Translations under genes and position numbers: made by a program | Shown: in pieces, positions 1 through 5,185 of the stretch | How positions within the stretch are numbered: position 1 is the first letter of the stretch | Layout: each line of letters opens with the position of its first letter | The notes under the pieces: generated by a model | What the model was told of the DNA's origin: nothing | The model's database searches: none | The model's input: the letters and a program-made list of their open reading frames with translations, nothing else | From: JALYUA01 sp038229875 | GTDB taxonomy: Bacteria > Acidobacteriota > Thermoanaerobaculia > UBA5066 > Gp7-AA6 | Direction of reading: 5' to 3' | Assembly (NCBI GenBank): GCA_038229875.1 | Contig: JBBROA010000140.1 | Span: 1-9,567, forward strand | Length of the DNA stretch: 9,567 bases

Positions 1-912
1 CCCGCGCGCCTTCGCGAAGAAGGCGACGGTGGTCGCAGACTCGGCCGCCGAATCCATTGCCTGTTTGAGCTGGACGATGTCGCGGTCGAATTCCTCGGCC
101 GAGGCGTAGCGGTCGTCCCTCTTTTTCTCGAGAGCCTTCAGAATGATGGCGCGCAGCTCGGGCGGGACCCGCGCTTCCGGGTCGGATTCCGAAAACGGCA
201 GCGGCGGCGAAAAGAGGTGCGCGCGCAGCAGCTGCGCGGGAGTTTCGCCGACGACGGGGCGCATGCCTGTGAGGAGCTCGTACAGGACAATGCCGAGGCA
301 GTAGAGATCGCTTCTCCCGTCGATCTTTTCGCCGGGGGCGAGCGCTCCGAACTGCTCGGGCGAGGCGTACTTCAGCTTCCCCAGGAAGACGCCGGTCAAG
401 GTCCGGTCCTCGCCCTGCTGGCCGAGGGTCTTCGAAATGCCGAGGTCGATCAGCTTGACGAGCGGCATCCCGTCCTGGTCGGACGTCAGCATCAGGTTGT
501 CCGGCGCGATGTCGCGATGCACGACGTTGCGGCGGTGCAGGTACGCGAGGGCGAGCAGAGCCTGGTGCATGACCTCCAGAGTCATCCCGAGGGGCGCGGG
601 CTTGTGCTCCATCTCTGCGAGGGTGACGCCGTCGATGAACTCCATGACGAGGTACGCCGTTCCGTCCTCGTCGAGCGCGAAATCGTGGATCGTGCAGATG
701 TTCGGGTGCTTCAGGCGCGTCGCCGTCTTCGCCTCTTCCGCGAACCGTTGCCGGAGCTCCGGGTCCGAGAGCACCTGCGGTCGCATCACCTTGATGACCC
801 GGATCTCGTCTAAGAGCCGATGGCGGACTTTGTAGATGGCGCCCATGCCACCCTCGCGGATCTTTCCGAGGATCTCGTACTTGCCCTCGATGAACGTTCC
901 GGGTTGCTGCAA
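1..912 (-). CDS. Serine/threonine protein kinase (PknB-like), C-terminus outside window
   Basis: A eukaryotic-type (Hanks) kinase that would transfer phosphate from ATP to Ser/Thr of unknown cytoplasmic targets. 304 residues are visible and the frame is open to the window edge. The kinase domain covers about residues 12-285. It shows the glycine-rich loop (GKIREGGMGAIYKV, 16-29), ATP lysine K41 in VIKV, helix-C glutamate E60, catalytic loop HRDIAPDN (132-139), metal-binding motif DLG (156-158, usually DFG), activation-segment end YASPEQ (182-187) and the late arginine R268 in KRDDRYAS. In the catalytic loop the usual lysine of HRDxKxxN is alanine (A136). Related bacterial kinases with HRDxSP loops are known, so activity is still likely. 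The start is TTG at 912-910, with GGAG four to eight bases upstream on the minus strand, and the fold begins directly after it. The missing C-terminal part may hold a membrane segment or sensor domain. It is divergent from the flavoenzyme gene. The kinase call is firm; the function is unknown. Confidence 0.95.
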   Translation of the reverse strand, partial: MQQPGTFIEGKYEILGKIREGGMGAIYKVRHRLLDEIRVIKVMRPQVLSDPELRQRFAEEAKTATRLKHPNICTIHDFALDEDGTAYLVMEFIDGVTLAEMEHKPAPLGMTLEVMHQALLALAYLHRRNVVHRDIAPDNLMLTSDQDGMPLVKLIDLGISKTLGQQGEDRTLTGVFLGKLKYASPEQFGALAPGEKIDGRSDLYCLGIVLYELLTGMRPVVGETPAQLLRAHLFSPPLPFSESDPEARVPPELRAIILKALEKKRDDRYASAEEFDRDIVQLKQAMDSAAESATTVAFFAKARG

Positions 913-916
913 GGGG

Positions 917-924
917 CCCCCTCC
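917..924 (-). promoter_or_regulatory. Shine-Dalgarno for the kinase TTG start
   Basis: On the minus strand, GGAGGGGG (924-917) stands four bases before the TTG at 912-910; counted from the GGAG core the gap is eight. It is the best ribosome binding site near the kinase N-terminus and supports TTG as the start, since no ATG or GTG is available before the conserved fold begins. Confidence 0.6.
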
Positions 925-930
925 GCGACG

Positions 931-936
931 ATTGTA
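931..936 (-). promoter_or_regulatory. Possible -10 box of the kinase promoter
   Basis: TACAAT on the minus strand (936-931) lies 18 bases before the TTG start at 912. It matches a sigma-70-type -10 hexamer in five of six bases. No good -35 hexamer lies 16-18 bases further upstream, so this is a weak call. If it is used, the 5' leader would be about a dozen bases and would barely include the Shine-Dalgarno. Confidence 0.3.
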
Positions 937-1007
937 GCCGCTGACTGCGGCCCTTTCCGGTGGCACGCGCTCTGCAGATGGAGCGACGGTGATCCGGCGG
1001 TGATGCG

Positions 1008-2006
1008 TTGACTGTAAATACCGCTTCGGCGTCCGCCTACGACGCCGTCATCGTCGGCGGAGGTCCGGCCGGGCTCTCGGCGGCACTGATCCTCGGGCGC
1101 TGCCGGCGGCGCGTTCTCATTTGCGATCTGGGGAAGCCCCGCAACTTCGCCTCTCACGCGCTCCACGGATTCCTGACGCGCGATGGAATCGAGCCGGCGG
1201 AGCTGCTGCGCATCGGACGCGAACAGCTGGAGCAGTACGGTGTCGAGATGATCCTTCGCGAGGTGACCGACGCTGCCGTGACATCGGACGGTTTCCGGAT
1301 CACTCTCGGTGACGGGCGCGTCGTGTCGGCCCGGAAGCTGCTGCTCGCGAGCGGCGTCGTAGACCGCCTGCCGGATTTCGAGGGCGCGGCGGAGATGTAC
1401 GGGCGCAGCCTCTTTCACTGTCCCTATTGCGACGGCTGGGAATCGAAGGATCTGCCGCTCGCCGCATACGGGACGGACCGCGACGCCTATGGCCTGGCGC
1501 TGTCGCTCAAGACCTGGAGCGCCGACGTCGCGCTCTGCACCGGCGGCGCGGCGACCCTCCTGCCGCGGGACCGCTCGAGGCTCGCGAGGCTCGGCATTCC
1601 GATCCGGGAAGAGCGCATCGTGCGCCTCGAGGGCGAAGACGGCCGGCTGCGTCGTATCGTCTTCGCGTCGGGCGAGCCGCTCGAGCGCGGCGCGATGTTC
1701 TTCAAGACCGGGCAGCATCAGCGCTCGCATCTGGCGGAACGCCTCGGATGCGAGTTCAACGATCGCGGTACCGTTCGAACGGACCGCTTCGAAGGGAGCT
1801 GCGTGCCCGGCCTGTACGTCGCGGGCGACGCCTCGGAGGACGTGCAGCTCGTCGTGGTCGCGGCGGCGGAGGGCGCGAAGGCGGGATTCGCGATCAACAA
1901 GACGCTTCAGAAGGAAGACCTCGCGATCGCGGAGGGGCGGCGTCCCCGGAAGGCGGCTCCGGCGAAGCCCCGGCCGCGAACCGCGAGGCAGACCGAAGAC
2001 TCCTGA
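1008..2006 (+). CDS. Thioredoxin-reductase-like FAD-dependent oxidoreductase (CPYC)
   Basis: A 332-residue flavoprotein disulfide oxidoreductase of the low-molecular-weight thioredoxin reductase fold, expected to be cytoplasmic. FAD-binding signatures are GGGPAG (17-22), LLLASGV (111-117) and the C-terminal GLYVAGDAS (268-276, D274 contacting FAD in relatives). The redox centre is HCPYCDGWE with C138 and C141. In the region where classical enzymes carry the NADPH-binding GxGxxA/G there is instead AAYGTDRDAYGLAL (152-165), so the usual reductant site looks degraded. HCPYC-type relatives include enzymes acting on small-molecule dithiols as well as unassigned oxidoreductases, so thioredoxin need not be the substrate. 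The tail from about 305 is Pro/Arg/Lys-rich and looks disordered. The start is TTG at 1008; GGCGGTGAT just upstream resembles an extended Shine-Dalgarno, and the first ATG in frame is past the FAD motif. The next gene starts 50 bases downstream in the same direction. Fold and redox centre are secure; substrate and electron donor are not. Confidence 0.92.
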   Translation: MTVNTASASAYDAVIVGGGPAGLSAALILGRCRRRVLICDLGKPRNFASHALHGFLTRDGIEPAELLRIGREQLEQYGVEMILREVTDAAVTSDGFRITLGDGRVVSARKLLLASGVVDRLPDFEGAAEMYGRSLFHCPYCDGWESKDLPLAAYGTDRDAYGLALSLKTWSADVALCTGGAATLLPRDRSRLARLGIPIREERIVRLEGEDGRLRRIVFASGEPLERGAMFFKTGQHQRSHLAERLGCEFNDRGTVRTDRFEGSCVPGLYVAGDASEDVQLVVVAAAEGAKAGFAINKTLQKEDLAIAEGRRPRKAAPAKPRPRTARQTEDS

Positions 2007-2041
2007 GCGATTGGGTGCCGCGGCGTCTGGATCCCGTGGCC

Positions 2042-2047
2042 TACAAT
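2042..2047 (+). promoter_or_regulatory. Possible -10 box just before the UbiA-family gene
   Basis: TACAAT lies only nine bases before the ATG at 2057, and no clear Shine-Dalgarno is present between them. If this hexamer is a real -10 element, transcription would begin within a few bases of the start codon and give a near-leaderless message. No convincing -35 stands at 16-18 bases; TTGGGT at 2011 is too far away. The gene may instead be read from the promoter of the preceding flavoenzyme. Confidence 0.3.
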
Positions 2048-2056
2048 GAAGCACCC

Positions 2057-3007
2057 ATGGCCGCAAGATCGGAAGGCGAATCGCGTCCGGCCGCGGCTCT
2101 GTCCGCGCCCTCCTCGCGCGGCGCTTTTCCCGCGCTCCTCGTCTCCGCCCGCCCGGCGCAATGGGTCAAAAACCTCGTGCTTCCGCTCCCGTTCCTCTTC
2201 GGTGGGGCGCTGTCGTCCGCTCGCGGTTGGGAGCTCGCGACCGCCGGACTGGCGGTGTTCTGCGCGCTGACGAGCGCCATCTACCTCGTCAACGACGTCA
2301 TGGACCGGGAGCGCGACCGCGCGCATCCCGTCAAGCGCCACCGGCCCCTGGCGGCAGGAACGCTCGGAGCTCCTCTCGCGCTCGGGGCGGCCGCGGTCGC
2401 GGGCTCCGCGGGCCTCGCGGCGGGATTTCTTCTTTCACCGGCGTTCGGGAGCTGGTGCGCCCTCTACGTGGGGCTCATGACCGCTTACTCTCTTTGGTTG
2501 AAACGCGTGCCGTTTCTGGAGGCGTTGATCGTCGCGGCGGGGCTGCCGCTCCGCGCGCTCGCCGGCGCGGCCCTCGCGGGGCTTCCCCCGTCGCCGTTCC
2601 TGATGGGGTGTGCGTATCTCCTGGCTCTCTTTCTCGTCGCCGGAAAGCGTCAGTGGGAGCTGCAGCACGCGGGGCGCAACGCGCAGTCTTCCTCGGAGCA
2701 TCGGGCCGTGCTGGCTTCCTACGGCGCCGAGGGGCTCGACTTTCTCTTCATCGTGACGGCGCTCACGACAGTCGCGAGCTATGCCGCCTACAGCGTGATG
2801 CCTTCCACCCGCGAGATCCATGGCGGACGCTCGTTCGCCCCGACGATCCCGTTCGTTGTCCTCGGAGTCGCCCGGTACGTCCGGCTCGTCTACCGCCGCG
2901 GGGGCGGTGGCAATCCGACGCAAGCGCTTCTGATCGACGATCCCTGGATCCTGTTCATCGTCGTCGGCTGGGTGGTGGCCGCGGGGTGGATCATCTATGG
3001 GCATTGA
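2057..3007 (+). CDS. UbiA-family prenyltransferase, decaprenyl-phosphate phosphoribosyltransferase type
   Basis: A 316-residue integral membrane enzyme. Characterised members (mycobacterial Rv3806c) attach 5-phosphoribose from PRPP to polyprenyl phosphate, the first step toward lipid-linked arabinose or ribose. The family signature is clear: RPAQWVKNL (32-40), first Asp-rich motif N79-D-x-x-D83-x-x-x-D87 followed by HPVKRHRPLAAG (90-101), second motif YSLWLKRVPFLEALIVAAGLPLRALAGA (144-171), GKRQWEL (196-202), and the C-terminal IPFVVLGVARYVRLV (264-278) with DDPW (294-297). Glu155 stands where relatives commonly have Asp. About eight or nine hydrophobic segments fit the fold. A basic, polar N-terminal stretch of about 25 residues precedes the first segment. 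ATG 2057 is chosen because it is the first ATG before the conserved region; longer upstream frames overlap the flavoenzyme and are not protein-like. No strong Shine-Dalgarno is seen. Family call is strong. Phosphoribose specificity comes from motif resemblance, and the end product in this organism is unknown. Confidence 0.88.
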   Translation: MAARSEGESRPAAALSAPSSRGAFPALLVSARPAQWVKNLVLPLPFLFGGALSSARGWELATAGLAVFCALTSAIYLVNDVMDRERDRAHPVKRHRPLAAGTLGAPLALGAAAVAGSAGLAAGFLLSPAFGSWCALYVGLMTAYSLWLKRVPFLEALIVAAGLPLRALAGAALAGLPPSPFLMGCAYLLALFLVAGKRQWELQHAGRNAQSSSEHRAVLASYGAEGLDFLFIVTALTTVASYAAYSVMPSTREIHGGRSFAPTIPFVVLGVARYVRLVYRRGGGGNPTQALLIDDPWILFIVVGWVVAAGWIIYGH

Positions 3008-3036
3008 TCGAGCGGCCTGTTTTCGTAACCTCGCTC

Positions 3037-3043
3037 GGGGAGG
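3037..3043 (+). promoter_or_regulatory. Shine-Dalgarno placed for a CTG start of the AI-2E-family gene
   Basis: GGGGAGG at 3037-3043 is the strongest ribosome binding site in the 69-base gap. It is six bases before an in-frame CTG at 3050, but 33 bases before the GTG at 3077. An in-frame TAA at 3026-3028 excludes any earlier start. Translation may therefore begin at CTG 3050 with the peptide MTALERDAPV ahead of the GTG position. Confidence 0.45.
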
Positions 3044-3076
3044 CCCCTCCTGACGGCCCTCGAGCGCGACGCCCCC

Positions 3077-4195
3077 GTGGAACCGCCGCCGCCGCCGCAG
3101 CCGATCGTCCGCGCCGCGTTTCACATCCTCGTGCTGGTGCTCTGCATCGTCGGCGCGCTCTGGATCCTCTACCGGCTCGAGGGCGTCCTGCTGCTGGTGA
3201 TCCTGGCGGTCTTTTTCGCCTACCTTCTGGCGCCGGTCGTCGGTTTCTTCCGCCGGACCTTCCGGATCGGGGGGAGCCTCCGCACGCGCACGCTGCCCCT
3301 TCCGGCCGCGATCGGGATCGTTTATCTTCTCCTCTTCGGGACGCTCGCGCTGGCCGTCTGGCTGCTGCTGCCGGTCGTCACCGCCCAGTTCGCGGAGCTC
3401 ACGAAGGAGCTTCCCGGTTACATCGCGCGCGCGCAGGCGCGCCTGCACTCGTGGCAGAGCTACGAGCGAGGGCACTTTCCCCGGGGGGCCCGCGACGCGA
3501 TCAACGGGGCGATCGAGCAGGGCTATGAGAGCGGGGCCGCGGCGTTCAAGAGCGGCATTTTTCCCTGGATCGGCCGGATGCTCGGTTACCTGCCCTGGCT
3601 GGTGCTCGTTCCCATCCTCGCCCTCTTCCTGCTGAAGGACGCGGATTCCTTCCGGCAGTCGGCCCTGAGACTCTTCCCCCGAGGCCGCATGCGGTGGCGC
3701 GGGCGGGAGTTCTTCGAGGACGTCAACAGCGCGCTCGCCTCGTACGTGCGGGCGCAGCTGATCGCCTGCCTGATCGTGGGCGCGGCCTGCACGGTCGGTT
3801 TCGCCCTGATCGGAGTTCCGTACGCCGTGGTCCTCGGGATCATCGCGGGGCTGCTCGAGTTCATCCCGCTCGCGGGGCCGCTCGCCGTCGGGGCGCTCGC
3901 GGTGATCTTCGCCCTCTTCCGCTCGCCCGGCCAGGCAGTGGGGGTCTTCGCCTTTCTCGCGATCCTGCGCCTCGTCGAAGACTACGTGGTGTACCCGCGC
4001 ATCATCGGGAGGGGAATTCACCTCCATCCGCTGGCGGTCATCCTGGCGATCCTGTGCGGCGCGGAGTTGGCAGGATTGACGGGTGTCTTCCTCTCGATTC
4101 CGGTCGTCGCGATCCTCTCCGTCGCGTTTCGCCACTGGAGAGAGCACCAGGCGGAGGAATCCGTTATCGCTGAAGCAACAGCCCGTTCCGGTTGA
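3077..4195 (+). CDS. AI-2E transporter family membrane protein (PerM/YdiK-like)
   Basis: A 372-residue polytopic inner-membrane protein (381 if the CTG at 3050 is the start). Members of this family include TqsA, linked to autoinducer-2 export, and others tied to ion or metabolite efflux; most have no known substrate. Visible hallmarks are a proline-rich cytoplasmic N-terminus (3-9), paired hydrophobic helices at about 13-55 with FFAYLLAPVVGFFRR, a helix at 77-102, an amphipathic middle region (103-165), and the conserved C-terminal half: GVPYAVVLGIIAGLLEFIPLAGP (246-268), EDYVVYPRIIGRGIHLHPLAVIL (301-323), CGAELAGLTGVFLSIPVVAIL (327-347). Length is normal for the family. The gene lies 69 bases after the UbiA-family gene and may share its transcript. 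The start is uncertain: GTG 3077 is given here, but the best Shine-Dalgarno fits CTG 3050. The family call is strong. Calling it an AI-2 exporter would go beyond the sequence, and nothing nearby suggests quorum sensing. Confidence 0.9.
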   Translation: MEPPPPPQPIVRAAFHILVLVLCIVGALWILYRLEGVLLLVILAVFFAYLLAPVVGFFRRTFRIGGSLRTRTLPLPAAIGIVYLLLFGTLALAVWLLLPVVTAQFAELTKELPGYIARAQARLHSWQSYERGHFPRGARDAINGAIEQGYESGAAAFKSGIFPWIGRMLGYLPWLVLVPILALFLLKDADSFRQSALRLFPRGRMRWRGREFFEDVNSALASYVRAQLIACLIVGAACTVGFALIGVPYAVVLGIIAGLLEFIPLAGPLAVGALAVIFALFRSPGQAVGVFAFLAILRLVEDYVVYPRIIGRGIHLHPLAVILAILCGAELAGLTGVFLSIPVVAILSVAFRHWREHQAEESVIAEATARSG

Positions 4196-4208
4196 CGGGA
4201 CCCCGTCA
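4193..4208. repeat. Perfect 7-bp inverted repeat overlapping the AI-2E gene stop codon
   Basis: TGACGGG, two bases, then CCCGTCA. The left arm contains the TGA stop of the transporter. As RNA it would form six pairs around a four-base loop, but no T-run follows (the next bases are CTGCCCCCCTTT), so it is a poor intrinsic terminator. It ends 15 bases before the possible -10 box at 4223, where an operator could sit. Either role is speculative. Confidence 0.4.
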
Positions 4209-4222
4209 CTGCCCCCCTTTGC

Positions 4223-4228
4223 TACACT
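4223..4228 (+). promoter_or_regulatory. Possible -10 box for the family-2 glycosyltransferase
   Basis: TACACT inside TTTGCTACACTCAAG lies in the 153-bp gap before the glycosyltransferase and is the best promoter-like hexamer there. A TTGACG at 4192-4197 would make a good -35 in sequence, but its 25-base spacing is too long for a normal sigma-70 promoter. If it is used, the transcript would have a leader of roughly 110 bases. Confidence 0.35.
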
Positions 4229-4294
4229 CAAGTGACGATCTCGAATCGGCGTTTGCGCCTGTTCCACTGAAGGAAAAAAGAAATCGCGGGTGGC

Positions 4295-4336
4295 GGCCTT
4301 TCCGGCGGTGCGGTGGATGTGCCCTGACCGCAGGCC
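4295..4336 (+). promoter_or_regulatory. Possible leader hairpin just before the glycosyltransferase Shine-Dalgarno
   Basis: GGCCT (4295-4299) and GCGGT (two tandem copies, 4305-4314) can pair with ACCGCAGGCC (4327-4336), giving a two-part stem with a bulge of five or ten bases depending on which GCGGT is used. It stops four bases before AGGGAG at 4341. It could affect ribosome access, but GC-rich DNA forms such stems readily and no known riboswitch was recognised. Confidence 0.25.
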
Positions 4337-4348
4337 AAAAAGGGAGAT

Positions 4349-5110
4349 ATGTCGACTGAGAAGCAGCCCCGACTCGGCGTTGCATTCCTCGCCTACAACG
4401 AGGAAGAGCTGATCGCGAAGACCGTTGCCGAAGCCGTTTCGTCCCTGTCCGCGGTCCCGGGTCTCGACTGGAGGATTCTGGTCGTCGACGACGGAAGCCG
4501 CGACCGGACCGGCGAGATTGCCGACGGGCTCGCCCGCGAGGACCCGCGCATCTCGGTCTTTCACCACGACGGCAACAAGGGCTACGCGGTGGCGACCGAG
4601 ACCGCCCTCCGGAACACGCCGGGAGAGGTCGTCATGGTCGTGGACGGAGACGGCCAGCACACGATGGCGGACGCTCCGAGATTCCTCGAGGCGATCGACG
4701 CCGGCGCCGACGTCGTCTTCGGCTGGAAAAAGAAGCGGCACGACCCGGTGGCGCGGCTCGTTCTCTCCAAGGGCTTGAACACTTTCTCCCACCTGCTGCT
4801 CGACTCTCCGCTTCACGACATCAACGGCGGCTGCCGGGCGTTCCGCCGGGACGTCGCCCGCCGGATCGAGATCCGCCACCGCATCAATTTCGTCGGGGAC
4901 GAGATTTACGCCCGCTGCCGCATCGCGGGCTGGAAGGTCTCGGAGGTCATCGTGCGGCATTTCCCGCGCGAAGCGGGGCAGAGCATCCACCGGCCGCTCA
5001 AGATGCTCGGGACGATCCAGCGCGTCTTCCGTTATCTCTTCGACCTGAAGGGGGAGATGCGCCGCGCCGAACAGCTGAAGCGAGTGGCGGCCGCACGCCA
5101 CCCCCGTTGA
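4349..5110 (+). CDS. Family-2 glycosyltransferase, polyprenyl-phosphate sugar synthase-like
   Basis: A 253-residue GT-A fold enzyme resembling dolichol/polyprenyl-phosphate mannose or glucose synthases, which move a sugar from a nucleotide donor to a polyprenyl phosphate at the cytoplasmic membrane face. Visible motifs: VAFLAYNEEELI (11-22), LVVDDGSRDRT (44-54), NKGYAVATETAL (76-87), the metal-binding DGDGQH (99-104), the acceptor-side DINGGCRAFRRDV (157-169) and GWKVSEVIVRHFPREAGQS (194-212). There is no C-terminal membrane anchor, so it is soluble or peripheral like DPM1-type enzymes. ATG 4349 is forced: an in-frame TGA lies at 4325 and the fold begins at residue 9. AGGGAG at 4341-4346 is the ribosome site, with an unusually short two-base gap. 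It converges on the two GT-C-type genes, which could consume its product. Which sugar it transfers cannot be read from the sequence. Confidence 0.9.
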   Translation: MSTEKQPRLGVAFLAYNEEELIAKTVAEAVSSLSAVPGLDWRILVVDDGSRDRTGEIADGLAREDPRISVFHHDGNKGYAVATETALRNTPGEVVMVVDGDGQHTMADAPRFLEAIDAGADVVFGWKKKRHDPVARLVLSKGLNTFSHLLLDSPLHDINGGCRAFRRDVARRIEIRHRINFVGDEIYARCRIAGWKVSEVIVRHFPREAGQSIHRPLKMLGTIQRVFRYLFDLKGEMRRAEQLKRVAAARHPR

Positions 5111-5132
5111 GTCACGCGTCTCCCGCTCAACG
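5105..5132. terminator. Weak hairpin at the end of the glycosyltransferase gene
   Basis: CGTTGAG (5105-5111, containing the TGA stop) and CTCAACG (5126-5132) are perfect complements around a 14-base loop. This is the only stem between the convergent genes apart from the tandem repeat. No T-run follows on either strand, so it is not a classical intrinsic terminator. Confidence 0.25.
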
Positions 5133-5161
5133 CCGAACGCCGAACGCCGAACGCCGAACGC
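5129..5161. repeat. Perfect heptamer tandem repeat (AACGCCG, about 4.7 copies)
   Basis: Four exact copies of AACGCCG (5129-5156) followed by AACGC fill nearly half of the 75-bp gap between the convergent glycosyltransferase and membrane protein genes. The unit is seven bases, so it cannot keep a reading frame and is not coding. No other tandem repeat of this kind was seen in the window. It may vary in copy number between strains, or belong to a family of such repeats scattered through the genome; neither can be judged from this window. Confidence 0.9.
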
Positions 5162-5185
5162 GTCCTGTCCGATACTTCTGACCCG

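Noticed and set aside
1427..2056. A 210-codon upstream extension of the UbiA-family frame
   Set aside because: It overlaps the flavoenzyme and reads as an Arg-rich string unlike any UbiA N-terminus; ATG 2057 gives the family's normal length.
810..2066. A 418-codon minus-strand frame and the plus-strand frames at 217-835
   Set aside because: They overlap the flavoenzyme and the kinase in other frames, and only those two genes show conserved motifs.
3077..4195. Quorum-sensing (autoinducer-2 export) role for the membrane protein
   Set aside because: The family name reflects one characterised member. No luxS-like or signal-response gene is present here, so the substrate is left open.
4232..4270. 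A 12-codon GTG mini-ORF in the glycosyltransferase leader
   Set aside because: It has no ribosome site, starts at about the predicted transcription start, and shows no run of regulatory codons, so a leader peptide cannot be supported.
2435..5101. An 888-codon open frame on the minus strand
   Set aside because: It lies opposite the UbiA-family, transporter and glycosyltransferase genes, and its product is a monotonous Arg/Asp/Glu/Pro-rich string with no fold. This is the usual antisense shadow of GC-rich codons.
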